Assembly (NCBI RefSeq): GCF_018619185.1
Contig: NZ_JAAXYC010000061.1
Coordinates: 1-33,630 of the forward strand
From: Streptomyces sp. McG3
GTDB lineage: Bacteria > Actinomycetota > Actinomycetes > Streptomycetales > Streptomycetaceae
Length of the DNA stretch: 33,630 nt
Direction: 5' to 3'
Positions 14,707-23,170 of this stretch are shown here, in pieces. The position numbers and the translations under genes were made by a program. The notes beneath the pieces were generated by a model that searched no databases, was not told the DNA's origin, and was given only the letters and a program-made list of their open reading frames with translations. Every line of letters starts with the position of its first letter. The first letter of the stretch is position 1.

Positions 14707-15495
14707 ATGTCCGAGCCGGTCGCCGTGCCCGCCCCCGCCCCGATCCCCGTCGAGCAGCTCCAGTTCGCGATGCCGCCCGTGCACGCCTCGCCGGACGAGG
14801 AACGCGCGTACCGCAGGGAGCGGCTGGCGGGCGCGCTGCGGCTGTTCGGGCAGCTCGGGTACGAGGACGGGGTCTCCGGGCACATCAGCGCCCGCGACCC
14901 CGAGCTGCCCGACTGCTACTGGGTCAACCCGTTCGGCGCTCCCTTCGCCGACATCGCCCCGCAGGACCTGATCCTCGTCAACGGCGACGGCCAGGTGGTC
15001 CGGGGCCGTTTCCACGTCAACCAGGCCGCGTTCGCCGTCCACGCGGCGGTGCACCGGGCCCGCCCGGACACGGTGGCCGTCGCGCACACCCACTCCGTGC
15101 ACGGGCGGGCGCTCGCCGCGCTCGGGGAGCCGATCGAGCCGATCACCCAGGAATCCTGCGCCTTCTACGAGGACCACGCGCTGTACGACACGTACTCCGG
15201 GGTGGTCGTGGACGAGGACGAGGGCCGGCGGATCGCCGCCGCGCTCGGGCCGCACAAGGCGGTGATCCTGCGCAACCACGGGCTGCTGACCGTCGGCGGC
15301 TCGGTGGACGCGGCGGCCTGGTGGTTCCTCACGATGGAGCGCGCCTGCCAGGTGCAGCTGCTGGCACGGGCCGCCGGGAAACCCGTCCTCATCTCGCACC
15401 GCGACGCCGTCACCACCCGCGACCACCTCGGCGGCGACCTGGTGGCCTGGATCAATTACCAGCCCCTGTGGCAGCGGATCGCTCGAACGTTCTGA
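14707..15495 (+). CDS. Class II aldolase/adducin family protein
   Basis: Protein of 262 residues in the L-fuculose-phosphate aldolase/adducin family. The metal-site histidines are visible: AHTHSVHG (His127 and His129, with His132 nearby) and RNHGLL (His191). The segment DGVSGHISAR (54-63) is the usual substrate-phosphate loop region of the family. About 25 Pro-rich residues precede the domain. The start has a strong GAGGAG six bases upstream. Members cleave or rearrange small sugar phosphates, or act as decarboxylases or dehydratases; which applies here is unknown. No sugar kinase or transporter is nearby to indicate a pathway. Confidence 0.88.
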   Translation: MSEPVAVPAPAPIPVEQLQFAMPPVHASPDEERAYRRERLAGALRLFGQLGYEDGVSGHISARDPELPDCYWVNPFGAPFADIAPQDLILVNGDGQVVRGRFHVNQAAFAVHAAVHRARPDTVAVAHTHSVHGRALAALGEPIEPITQESCAFYEDHALYDTYSGVVVDEDEGRRIAAALGPHKAVILRNHGLLTVGGSVDAAAWWFLTMERACQVQLLARAAGKPVLISHRDAVTTRDHLGGDLVAWINYQPLWQRIARTF

Positions 15496-15608
15496 CGACA
15501 CGCGCTGGCGGCCCGCCCCGATGCGGCAGCCGGTCGTCCGGTACGGCACAATTCGCGGATATCGCAAGTGAGTTGGCTGTACCGGGGCGGGAAAGGGCTG
15601 AATCCTCC

Positions 15609-16877
15609 GTGGCGTTGGACGAATCCAGGACGAGCGGCGCGCACAGCGGCGGCTGTACGTGTGGCGACTGCCCGCACGGAGCCCGTCGCGGACACCGGCG
15701 CGCCGTCGCCGCGTTCCTGGCCAAACGGGACGAACTGGCGGCGGGCAAGGGGCTTCCCGCCGGGGTCGCCCAGTCCGCGTCCGCGTCACGGCAGTGGGTG
15801 TCCGACGAGTTGACCGGGTCCGCCCGCACCGTCGCCGAGCGGGCCCGGGAAGCCGGTGACGCCTGGCTCCACCAGGTCTGGCGGGGGACCTTGTTCGCCG
15901 TCTGGGGTGCGGCCGGGGCCCTCCTCGTCGGTGCGAGCGTCACCGCGATCGGGGCCGGCTGGTCCACCGCCCGTACCGCCGCTCTGATCGCCGCCCTCCT
16001 CACGGCCGGGCTGCTCACCGCCGCCGCCCGCTTCCACCGCGCCCGGGGCGGCCTCCTCGCTCCGCTGATCGGGGAGGACAACCGGCTCTCCACCTCCCGG
16101 ACGGTCGCCGGGGTCTGGGTGCTGCTGGCCGTCTTCGCCGTTCTCGTGCTCGCCCTTCAACTGGCGGGGGCCTCCGACCCGGCGGACAGGGACGCGCTGA
16201 TCGAGGGGCTCGACCTCGTGCGCTCCGCCGGGGTCGTGACCGTGCTGGCGCTCGTGTGCGCGGTCGCCGTCGTCGTGCGCCGCGTGGTGACCGTACGGGT
16301 GCTGGGCCAGCGGCTCCAGAAGCTGCGCGCGGACCGGCCGCGCGCAGCCGACCTGCTCACCGACGACTCGGGGCGCGGCTCCTTCACCGATGTGCAGTAC
16401 GTGCTGGTCAGCGCCGTCGCCGTCCTGTTCGCGGCGGTCCGCCTGGCCCGCCGCCCCGAGCAGTTGCCCGACCTGCCGTGGGGGCTCGCGCTGCTCGTGG
16501 CGGTCTCGGCGGCGACCTACTTCGCCGGGAAGTACGCGGAGGGCGGCCGGCCCGTCGTGCTGTCCGTCGTGCGGGCCCGGGAGGCCGGGGACCTGGACGC
16601 CCCGATCCGGACCGGCGACGACATCGAGATCCGGGGCGCGGGCTTCGTGCCGCCCGGCGCGGGCGGCCCCGACCGGCTGGCCCGGCTCGTCGTGCGGATC
16701 GGCACGGTCCATGTCCACGTACCGCTGATCCCGGTCGCCGGGGGCTTCGCCAACCCGACCGACACCGTTCTCACCGTGCCCGTCCCGGTCGAGGTCGAGC
16801 CGGGGACCGTGGACGTCCAGGTCGTCACGGCCGCCGGGGTGGAGACCAACCGCTGCCCGATCGACGTCACGGACTGA
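15609..16877 (+). CDS. Multi-pass membrane protein with N-terminal CxCxxC and C-terminal Ig-like domain
   Basis: Unrecognised family; 422 residues from the GTG at 15609. The short N-terminus carries a Cys cluster GGCTCGDCPHG (Cys16, Cys18, Cys21) that might bind metal. An amphipathic stretch follows (30-85), then about six hydrophobic segments (from roughly residue 95 to 320). The C-terminal 115 residues look like an IPT/TIG or Ig-like beta fold (IRTGDDIEIRGAGF ... VEPGTVDVQVVTAAG). The frame is open further upstream through the end of the aldolase gene, but that part reads as shadow sequence. GGGAAAGGG lies about 11 bases before the chosen GTG, so the start is only fairly certain. Function unknown. 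Confidence 0.7.
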   Translation: MALDESRTSGAHSGGCTCGDCPHGARRGHRRAVAAFLAKRDELAAGKGLPAGVAQSASASRQWVSDELTGSARTVAERAREAGDAWLHQVWRGTLFAVWGAAGALLVGASVTAIGAGWSTARTAALIAALLTAGLLTAAARFHRARGGLLAPLIGEDNRLSTSRTVAGVWVLLAVFAVLVLALQLAGASDPADRDALIEGLDLVRSAGVVTVLALVCAVAVVVRRVVTVRVLGQRLQKLRADRPRAADLLTDDSGRGSFTDVQYVLVSAVAVLFAAVRLARRPEQLPDLPWGLALLVAVSAATYFAGKYAEGGRPVVLSVVRAREAGDLDAPIRTGDDIEIRGAGFVPPGAGGPDRLARLVVRIGTVHVHVPLIPVAGGFANPTDTVLTVPVPVEVEPGTVDVQVVTAAGVETNRCPIDVTD

Positions 16878-16996
16878 CCGGTACCGGACCCCCGGGCGAA
16901 TTTCCGCCGCCGATCGTGTCCCAGCCCTGGTGAGCGGCGCGCCCAGGGCGTACGTATGGTCGAGGTGACGGGACTTCGGGAAGCAGGGCAGCGGTG

Positions 16997-17506
16997 ATGA
17001 ACGGTTACGGCGGCGGATCGTACGGTCTGGGCGAGCGCAGGACACTGAAGGAGCAGGCGGGCACGTACGCCCTGCTGCCGCTGCGGATCTTCCTCGGCGT
17101 CACCTTCGTCTACGCGGGCCTCGACAAACTCACGGACAGCGCGTTCCTGTCCGCGACCGGCACCGGATCCATCGGCGAGATGATGCGCGGGGTGCGCGAC
17201 TCCTCAGCGATCCCCGCCCTCGTCGACCTGGCGCTGAAGAGCCCCGAGGGCTTCGGCTACGCCATCGCGATCGGGGAACTCCTCGTCGGCCTCGGCACCC
17301 TTGTCGGGCTCTGGGCCCGGCTCGCGGCGCTCGGCGGCGCGCTGATCTCGCTGAGCCTCTGGCTGACCGTGAGCTGGCAGGCCACCCCGTACTACTACGG
17401 CAACGACCTGCCCTATCTGATGGCGTGGCTGCCGCTGGTACTCGCGGGCGCCACGGTGTTCTCCGCCGACGCCTTCCTCGCCTCGCGCCGCCGCCGCAGC
17501 ATGTAG
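16997..17506 (+). CDS. DoxX family membrane protein
   Basis: Integral membrane protein of 169 residues with four predicted spans: LLPLRIFLGVTFVYAGLDKL, GYAIAIGELLVGLGTLVGLW, LAALGGALISLSLWLTV and LPYLMAWLPLVLAGATVF. The opening RIFLGVTFVYAGLDKL is the DoxX signature. Family members have been tied to thiosulfate:quinone oxidation and to oxidative-stress complexes, but the role here is not known. ATG at 16997 is directly preceded by an in-frame GTG (16994); AGGG lies eight bases before the ATG. The last 94 bases overlap, tail to tail, the minus-strand 87-residue membrane protein gene. Confidence 0.85.
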   Translation: MNGYGGGSYGLGERRTLKEQAGTYALLPLRIFLGVTFVYAGLDKLTDSAFLSATGTGSIGEMMRGVRDSSAIPALVDLALKSPEGFGYAIAIGELLVGLGTLVGLWARLAALGGALISLSLWLTVSWQATPYYYGNDLPYLMAWLPLVLAGATVFSADAFLASRRRRSM

Positions 17507-17676
17507 GCGGCCCACGTCACCGTCGCGGCCAGCCACAGCCCGCCGAGGAACAGCGGCAGGAAGAACGTCCACGGGACCTCCCAGGCCCCGGCGGCGTCGG
17601 CCGCGTACCCGCCGGCCAGGCCCAGCATCGTCAGGCCCGCCACCGCGCGGCCGGGCCGGAATTCATGACGCAGCAC
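17413..17676 (-). CDS. Small two-span membrane protein, coupled to PspC gene
   Basis: 87-residue protein with two hydrophobic segments (AVAGLTMLGLAGGYAADAAG and WTFFLPLFLGGLWLAATVTW) and a basic tail MLRRRREARK. The GTG at 17676 has GGAGG six bases upstream, inside the end of the PspC gene, and overlaps the PspC stop codon by 14 bases, so the two should be translationally coupled. The open frame extends further upstream, but the ribosome-binding site and protein-like start favour this GTG. Its 3' end overlaps the convergent DoxX gene by 94 bases. Function unknown; the position suggests an accessory part of the PspC module. Confidence 0.72.
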   Translation of the reverse strand: MLRHEFRPGRAVAGLTMLGLAGGYAADAAGAWEVPWTFFLPLFLGGLWLAATVTWAAYMLRRRREARKASAENTVAPASTSGSHAIR

Positions 17677-19015
17677 GGGTGACCTCCACCTGTCCGATGC
17701 CGACTTCCAGCACCAGCTCGATCGTTCCGGCGGGCTTCGTGCCCGCGGGCGGCGGCAGCGTCCGCTGCTTCGCCTCGTCACTGTTGATCCGGACCTGGAC
17801 CCGCTGCCCCTCCTCCAGCCGGATCTCCCCGAGACCCGCCTCGGCGCGCACCTTCACCGTCACGTTCGCCGGGACGACGACGGCAGCCCGCCCCGCCGCC
17901 ACATCGAGCCCCGTGCGCACGGTCTCGCCCTGGGCCACCTTCAGTCCGGACAGGTCCAGCCGGGCGTCGCCCGTAGGCAGCTCGTAGCGCGGCGCGACGG
18001 CGGACACCGAGGCCGGCCGCCACTCCTGGCGCGCCCACGAGGTGTCGATGTCCTTCGGCAGCACCGCCGCGCCCGCCAGCAGGCCCGCCGTGACCATCGC
18101 CATCAGGACCGTCCCGAAACCCGTCCGCCCCAGCAACGAGGCGATCAGCAGTCCGAGCCCGAAGACGGCGAGAGCGGCGACCAGGCCGATCTGGAGGGCG
18201 GTGCCCAGCGGCTGCTGCTCCCAGCTCAGCCCGGTGCCGAGACCGCCCGCCACCAGCGCCGCCAGGAAGACCGGACCGCCGATGGAGCGCGGCCCGCGCT
18301 CCACGGGCGACGGCTGCGGCTTCAGGAACGGGGCGTCCGGAGTGGGCCGCCCGGTCTTCGCCCCGGCGCGCGCCGCGCCGACGTCCGTGTCCGGCGGACC
18401 CCACAGATAGCCGGGGCCGACCGGTCCCGTGGTGCCGTCCTTGACGATCGGGTCCCGCCACCACGACGGACTGCCCGGCGTCGGCGGGGCCTTCACCTCC
18501 GGTGGAGGCGTGCCGAGCCCGCCCGTGTGTACGGGGCCGGGCGGGGCCGCCGGTGCGCCGGGCGGCGCCGCCGGGTCCTCCGGGACCCCCGCCGTCCGCC
18601 GGGACTGCGTCCACACGGAGAAGCCGACGACCGCCAGCGTCAGCAGCGCGGCGAACGCCAGCATGCCCCGGTTGTGCAGCATCGACAGGAACAGTCCGCA
18701 GCCGATCAGCGCCAGCAGCAGCGCCACCAGGGACGCCCCGTCGACCCGCCCCGACAGCAGTTTGCGCGCCTCGTTCTCGTCGTCGCCGTCCGCGGGCAGC
18801 AGCAGCCACGCGAAGCCGTAGAAGATCAGACCGATGCCTCCGGTCGCCGACAGCACACCGAGCACGATCCGGAAGATCACCGGATCCACGTCGCAGTACC
18901 GGCCGAGTCCGCCGCACACCCCGGCGACGACCTTCTGTCGCGGGGTGCGCCGCAGCGTCGGCTTCGGCGCTTCGGGGGGCGCGACGCCGGGAGCGGCGTC
19001 CGAGGGAGCGGTCAT
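17663..19015 (-). CDS. PspC domain / LiaF-like membrane protein
   Basis: 450-residue membrane protein. The PspC domain lies at about 20-75 (RQKVVAGVCGGLGRYCDVDP then a hydrophobic span). Four or more further spans, a Pro-rich linker (about 155-250) and a C-terminal beta-rich domain follow (from about 345: TGLDVAAGRAAVVVPANVTVKVRAEAG). That last part looks like the LiaF/toastrack-type domain found with PspC. In other bacteria such proteins sense envelope stress and restrain a partner kinase. It is divergent from a PspC-containing histidine kinase and its regulator, which fits that role. The ATG at 19015 is the only good start, but GGAGG is only one base from it, which is poor spacing. A downstream coupled small membrane gene overlaps its stop. 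Confidence 0.85.
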   Translation of the reverse strand: MTAPSDAAPGVAPPEAPKPTLRRTPRQKVVAGVCGGLGRYCDVDPVIFRIVLGVLSATGGIGLIFYGFAWLLLPADGDDENEARKLLSGRVDGASLVALLLALIGCGLFLSMLHNRGMLAFAALLTLAVVGFSVWTQSRRTAGVPEDPAAPPGAPAAPPGPVHTGGLGTPPPEVKAPPTPGSPSWWRDPIVKDGTTGPVGPGYLWGPPDTDVGAARAGAKTGRPTPDAPFLKPQPSPVERGPRSIGGPVFLAALVAGGLGTGLSWEQQPLGTALQIGLVAALAVFGLGLLIASLLGRTGFGTVLMAMVTAGLLAGAAVLPKDIDTSWARQEWRPASVSAVAPRYELPTGDARLDLSGLKVAQGETVRTGLDVAAGRAAVVVPANVTVKVRAEAGLGEIRLEEGQRVQVRINSDEAKQRTLPPPAGTKPAGTIELVLEVGIGQVEVTRAAS

Positions 19016-19058
19016 GCCTCCATGGTGACGGTCCGGACCGCCCGCCGGGACCCGCGCC

Positions 19059-19199
19059 GACCCTGGACGGTCCCTGATATTGCCCGCGTACGCCCCTGAA
19101 GGGCCGGGGCGCACGCGCCCGGCGGAGCGGGGGAGGGGAGCTGTCGTCAGGCGTGCGCTGGGGACAGCATCAGGGTCACTTCGGGGGCCGACCCTGATG
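19059..19199. promoter_or_regulatory. Divergent PspC control region with CCCTGA repeats
   Basis: CATCAGGGTC (19168-19177) and GACCCTGATG (19190-19199) are a perfect 10-bp inverted repeat with a 12-base spacer, about 33 bases before the kinase start. Related half sites GACCCTGG (19059-19066) and TCCCTGAT (19071-19078) lie on the side of the divergent PspC gene. This is a plausible operator set for the response regulator encoded next door. Confidence 0.5.
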
Positions 19200-19232
19200 C
19201 CGCGCCGCGTCCGCGCGTGTGACGATCGGGGT

Positions 19233-20519
19233 ATGCCAGCCGCCACCGCCCGAGCCGCCAGCTCCCTCGCCGCCGACCCGGAGGAGCCCGCACCGCGCAA
19301 GCTCTACCGCAGCGCCGACGGCCGGCTGCTCGGCGGCGTCGCGCGCGGCCTCGCCGGACACCTCGGGCTGCCCGTCGCCTGGGTGCGGTTCCTCTTCCTC
19401 GGGCTGTTCTTCACCGACGGCCTCGGCGCGGTGCTCTACGCGGTGTTCTGGATCGTCGTGCCGCTCGGCGTCGGCGGCGTCGACGCCCCGCGCTCCGTGT
19501 TCGAGACGTCGGCGGACGGCCGCCGCAAGCTCCGCAAACCGGACAGGGGTCAGGTCTTCGCGCTGGTCGCCCTGACCATCGGGGCCGTCGCGTTCGTCGT
19601 CAATGTCGACATGGGCAGCGAGGCCGACCGCTACATCTGGCCCACCCTCCTGATCGGCGCGGGCTCCGTCCTGGTCTGGCGGCAGGCGGACAACGCCCGC
19701 CGCGCCCGCTGGATGGAGACCGGCCGCAACCGCAAGCTGCTGCACCTGGCGCGCGGCCTCGCCGGAGTGGCCCTCGTCGGCCTCGGCCTCGCCGTGTTCA
19801 TGGTGGTGCGCGGCTCGGCCGCCCAGCTGGGCAACGTGCTCACCGCGGCCATCGCCGTACTCACCGGCATCGCCCTGCTCGCCGGTCCCTACCTGGTGCG
19901 GATGACCCAGGACCTGTCCGAGGAGCGCCTGATGCGCATCCGCGCCCAGGAGCGGGCCGAGGTCGCCGCCCACGTCCACGACTCCGTGCTGCACACCCTC
20001 ACCCTGATCCAGCGCAACGCCGACGACGGCGGCGAGGTCAGACGCCTCGCCCGCGCCCAGGAACGCGAGCTGCGCAACTGGCTCTACAACCCCGAGGGCA
20101 CCGGCAAGGACGAGGACGACGAGCCGGAGACCCTGGCGGAGGCGGTCAAACGGGCCGCCGCCGAGGTCGAGGACAAGCACGGCGTCCCGCTGGAGGTCGT
20201 CGTGGTCGGCGACTGCCCCCTCGACGACCGGCTGACCGCACAGATGCAGGCGGCGCGCGAGGCGATGGTCAACGCCGCCAAGTACGGTGGCGAGGGCGGC
20301 GCCGTCCAGGTCTTCGCGGAGGTCGAGGGCCGCACGGTCTTCGTCTCCGTACGGGACCGGGGTCCGGGATTCGACCTCGACGAGGTTCCCGGGGACAGGA
20401 TGGGCGTACGAGAATCAATCATCGGCCGGATGCAGCGCAACGGCGGCAGTGCCCGGCTGCGTTCGGTGCCCGGCGGGGGCACCGAGGTCGAGCTGGAGAT
20501 GGAGAGGGCGAGCGAATGA
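19233..20519 (+). CDS. PspC-domain sensor histidine kinase
   Basis: 428-residue membrane histidine kinase of the HisKA_3/NarX-like class. The N-terminus carries a PspC domain (20-80: RLLGGVARGLAGHLGLPVAW plus a span). Four further hydrophobic segments lie between 105 and 225. The phospho-acceptor is His249 in HVHDSVLHTL. The ATPase domain has the N-box Asn347 (EAMVNAAKYG), DRGPGFD (375-381) and GVRESIIGRM. Its stop overlaps the regulator start (ATGA), so the pair is translationally coupled. The ATG at 19233 lacks a well-spaced ribosome-binding site; GACGAT ends 6 bases upstream, so a leaderless mRNA is possible. The shared PspC domain and the divergent PspC/LiaF-like gene suggest an envelope-stress system. 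Confidence 0.92.
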   Translation: MPAATARAASSLAADPEEPAPRKLYRSADGRLLGGVARGLAGHLGLPVAWVRFLFLGLFFTDGLGAVLYAVFWIVVPLGVGGVDAPRSVFETSADGRRKLRKPDRGQVFALVALTIGAVAFVVNVDMGSEADRYIWPTLLIGAGSVLVWRQADNARRARWMETGRNRKLLHLARGLAGVALVGLGLAVFMVVRGSAAQLGNVLTAAIAVLTGIALLAGPYLVRMTQDLSEERLMRIRAQERAEVAAHVHDSVLHTLTLIQRNADDGGEVRRLARAQERELRNWLYNPEGTGKDEDDEPETLAEAVKRAAAEVEDKHGVPLEVVVVGDCPLDDRLTAQMQAAREAMVNAAKYGGEGGAVQVFAEVEGRTVFVSVRDRGPGFDLDEVPGDRMGVRESIIGRMQRNGGSARLRSVPGGGTEVELEMERASE

Positions 20520-21211
20520 CCGAGAACACCGAAGCCACCGGGGGCCCGGAGCGACGGGTACGGGTCGTGCTCGTCGACGACCACCGGATGTTCCGCACCG
20601 GGGTGCAGGCCGAGATCGGCCGCACCGAGGAGACCGGCGTCGAGGTGGTCGGCGAGGCCGCCGACGTCGACCAGGCGGTCACCGTCATCACGGCGACCCG
20701 CCCCGAGGTCGTCCTCCTCGACGTCCATCTCCCGGGCGGCGGCGGCGTCGAGGTGCTCCGCCGCTGCGCCCCCATGATGGGCACGGCCGAGAACCCGGTC
20801 CGCTTCCTCGCGCTGTCCGTCTCGGACGCCGCGGAGGACGTCATCGGCGTCATCCGCGGCGGTGCGCGCGGCTATGTCACCAAGACGATCACCGGCACCG
20901 ACCTGGTGAACTCGGTCTTCCGGGTCCAGGAGGGCGACGCGGTCTTCTCGCCGCGTCTGGCCGGCTTCGTCCTGGACGCCTTCGCCTCCACGGACGCCCC
21001 GCCGGTCGACGAGGACCTGGACCGCCTCACCCAGCGCGAGCGCGAGGTGCTGCGGCTGATCGCCCGCGGCTACGCGTACAAGGAGATCGCCAAGCAGCTG
21101 TTCATCTCGGTGAAGACGGTCGAGTCGCACGTCTCGGCGGTCCTCAGGAAGCTCCAGCTCTCCAACCGGCACGAGCTGACCCGGTGGGCGACGGCACGAC
21201 GGCTGGTCTGA
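20516..21211 (+). CDS. NarL/FixJ-type response regulator
   Basis: 231-residue DNA-binding regulator, partner of the overlapping kinase gene (4-base ATGA overlap). The receiver domain has the acidic pair Asp21-Asp22, phospho-acceptor Asp69 in VVLLDVHLPG, switch Ser101 and Lys123. The LuxR-type HTH (about 168-228) has LTQREREVLRLIARG and the recognition helix region KTVESHVSAVLRKL. Likely targets are the CCCTGA inverted repeats upstream of the kinase and of the divergent PspC gene, which would give autoregulation; this is inferred from position. The next gene converges on it with only 13 bases between stops. Confidence 0.93.
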   Translation: MTENTEATGGPERRVRVVLVDDHRMFRTGVQAEIGRTEETGVEVVGEAADVDQAVTVITATRPEVVLLDVHLPGGGGVEVLRRCAPMMGTAENPVRFLALSVSDAAEDVIGVIRGGARGYVTKTITGTDLVNSVFRVQEGDAVFSPRLAGFVLDAFASTDAPPVDEDLDRLTQREREVLRLIARGYAYKEIAKQLFISVKTVESHVSAVLRKLQLSNRHELTRWATARRLV

Positions 21212-21224
21212 GCCGGCAGGGCCC

Positions 21225-22043
21225 TCAGACGGTCTCCGGCCCCGGCTTCGGCGTAGGCCCCGACCCTGGCTTCGGGTCCGGCCTCGGCTCCAGGGAGATG
21301 TTGACCTTCTCGCCGATCCGGCGGTAGCCGATGCCCGCGTAGACCCGCTCGACGCCGGGGTCGCCCGGCTCCAGCCAGACCGCCCGGCAGCCCTGGCCGA
21401 AGGCCCGTTCCGTCAGCCAGGCGGAGAGCGCGGCGCCCACGCCCCGGCGGCGGTGGCGGGCGGCGACGGCGAGCCCGGCCAGCTCGCTCAGGCCGTCGAT
21501 CGCGGCCGAGCAGCCGCCGGCCCCGGCCGGTGCGCCGTCGAGGACGGCCAGAGCGGCGACCCCGTCTCCGGTGGCCGCCGCGCGCAGCCAGTCGGTCATT
21601 CCCGGCTCGGGCTCGCCCTCGCCCCCGAAGCCGTGGTGCTGGACGCGGGCGGCCTCGGTGAACTCCGCCCCGGTGACCGGTGTGCCGATGCGGAGACCGT
21701 CGACCGGCTTCGGCGGCCGGAGGTCCTCGCGGCCGCAGGCGAGCAGCGGGGCACGGTTCTCCACGGTGAAACCGGCGGCCAGCAGGGCCGGTTCGACGGC
21801 CGGTGCCCAGGCGGGCAGGAACTCCAGGCGGGGAAGCCGCTCGTGCTTCCCGAACGCGTCGACCAAGGCCGCCACCTGGTCCGCCGTGGGTTCCGCGTCC
21901 CGGTCGGGGATGGCGTAGTTGGCGTACTTCAGCTCCCAGCCCGGGTTGTGCCGGACGGTGAACGGGCCCACCCGGTAGTGGTCCGGGGAGCGCAGCGCGA
22001 GCGCCCGGGCGTAGTCCTGGACGGCGTTCGCCATCGACGTCAT
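21225..22043 (-). CDS. GNAT family N-acetyltransferase
   Basis: 272-residue protein. The C-terminal half (about 118-250) is a GNAT fold: LSELAGLAVAARHRRRGVGAALSAWL contains the acetyl-CoA pyrophosphate loop (RHRRRGVGAAL), and GYRRIGEKVNISLE closes the domain. The N-terminal half looks like a second, degenerate GNAT-like module. The tail is a short Pro/Gly/Lys repeat (PDPKPGSGPTPKPGP). ATG at 22043 has GGAGGAA about eight bases upstream. The substrate is unknown. It lies just upstream of, and away from, the NlpC/P60 gene on the same strand. Confidence 0.88.
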   Translation of the reverse strand: MTSMANAVQDYARALALRSPDHYRVGPFTVRHNPGWELKYANYAIPDRDAEPTADQVAALVDAFGKHERLPRLEFLPAWAPAVEPALLAAGFTVENRAPLLACGREDLRPPKPVDGLRIGTPVTGAEFTEAARVQHHGFGGEGEPEPGMTDWLRAAATGDGVAALAVLDGAPAGAGGCSAAIDGLSELAGLAVAARHRRRGVGAALSAWLTERAFGQGCRAVWLEPGDPGVERVYAGIGYRRIGEKVNISLEPRPDPKPGSGPTPKPGPETV

Positions 22044-22085
22044 ACGGGAGTTCCTCCGGCGGGAGATCGGGACCTGCGCGGCGGA

Positions 22086-23165
22086 CTATGCCACCCGGGT
22101 CGCTCCGGCGAAAGGCATCTGATCGACGGGCGCGATGCGGACCGGCGCTCCGGGGCGCGGGGCGTGGATCATCTGGCCGCCGCCGATGTAGAGGCCGACA
22201 TGGCTGATCCCGGAGTAGAAGAACACCAGGTCACCGGGGGCCAGTTCGGAGCGGGGGACGCGGGCTCCGGCGTTGATCTGGGTGTAGGTGGTGCGCGGCA
22301 GGCTCACGCCCGCCGCCTTCCAGGCCGCCTGGGTCAGGCCCGAGCAGTCGAAGGCGTTCGGGCCCGTCGCACCCCAGACGTACGGCTTGCCGATCGCGCC
22401 GTACGCGAAATCGATGGCCTGGGCCGTACGGGAACCGGGGGCCGCGACCGGACCGCCGCGGACGGTCGAGCGGTCGGCGTGGGCCGGGCCGCCGGCGCCC
22501 CGGGCGTCTGCGGAGCGCTCGTGGGCGGCGCGCTCGTCGGCGGTCAGGGTGTCCAGCAGCCTGCGGGCCTCGGCCAGCTTGGTGCGGATCGCGGTGCGGT
22601 GTTCACGCAGTTCGGTGCGGCGGGCGGCGAGGCGTTCGGTCTCCTGGTCGGCGCGGGCCTTGACGCGGGTGATCTGGGAGACCTGTCGCCGGATGCCGCG
22701 CAGGAGGCCGCTCTGCCGGTCGCCCGCCCGGTCGAGGTAGGAGGCGCGCTGCAGATAGGCGTCGGGGTCGGAGGAGAGCGCCAGTTGCAGGGCCGGGTCC
22801 AGGGTGCCGCTGCGGTACTGCGCGGTGGCCAGCGAACCGAGGGCGTGCCGGGCGGTGTTGAGGCGGGCGGTGCGACGGGCGGCCTCGTCGGCCAGGGCGT
22901 CGACGGCGCGGGTGGCGGTGGCCGCCTTCTCCTTCGCCCCGTTGTACTTCTCGGTGGCGACCTCGGCGTCGTGGTACAGCCGGTCGACCTTCGCCTTGAC
23001 CTGCGCGGCGGTGGGGGCCGGTTCGGCGGGGGCCGCGCCCGCCCCGGTGACCGATCCCGCGGTGGCGGCCCCGGCGAGCGCCAGGGTTGCGGCGGTGCGG
23101 GCAGCAGAGCCGGTGAGCGGGCGCTGCCTGGGTTTTCGGTGAGCTGACCTGCGGTGCGCTGCCAC
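22086..23165 (-). CDS. Secreted NlpC/P60 peptidoglycan hydrolase
   Basis: 359 residues. An extended signal peptide (about 1-46, basic start then an Ala-rich core) directs export. A coiled-coil region (about 52-215) and a short linker precede the C-terminal NlpC/P60 domain (about 245-359). The catalytic triad is visible: Cys274 in AFDCSGLTQAAW, His322 in ISHVGLYIG and His334 in MIHAPRPG. Such enzymes cut the D-Glu-diamino acid bond in peptidoglycan stems and help growth, division or germination. GTG at 23165 was chosen because AGGAAGGA lies ten bases upstream and the N-terminus then matches its paralogue; the open frame runs to 23294. Its leader can form structures that cover the ribosome-binding site. 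It is a paralogue of the 23823-25010 gene. Confidence 0.9.
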   Translation of the reverse strand: MAAHRRSAHRKPRQRPLTGSAARTAATLALAGAATAGSVTGAGAAPAEPAPTAAQVKAKVDRLYHDAEVATEKYNGAKEKAATATRAVDALADEAARRTARLNTARHALGSLATAQYRSGTLDPALQLALSSDPDAYLQRASYLDRAGDRQSGLLRGIRRQVSQITRVKARADQETERLAARRTELREHRTAIRTKLAEARRLLDTLTADERAAHERSADARGAGGPAHADRSTVRGGPVAAPGSRTAQAIDFAYGAIGKPYVWGATGPNAFDCSGLTQAAWKAAGVSLPRTTYTQINAGARVPRSELAPGDLVFFYSGISHVGLYIGGGQMIHAPRPGAPVRIAPVDQMPFAGATRVA

Positions 23166-23170
23166 GGGGG

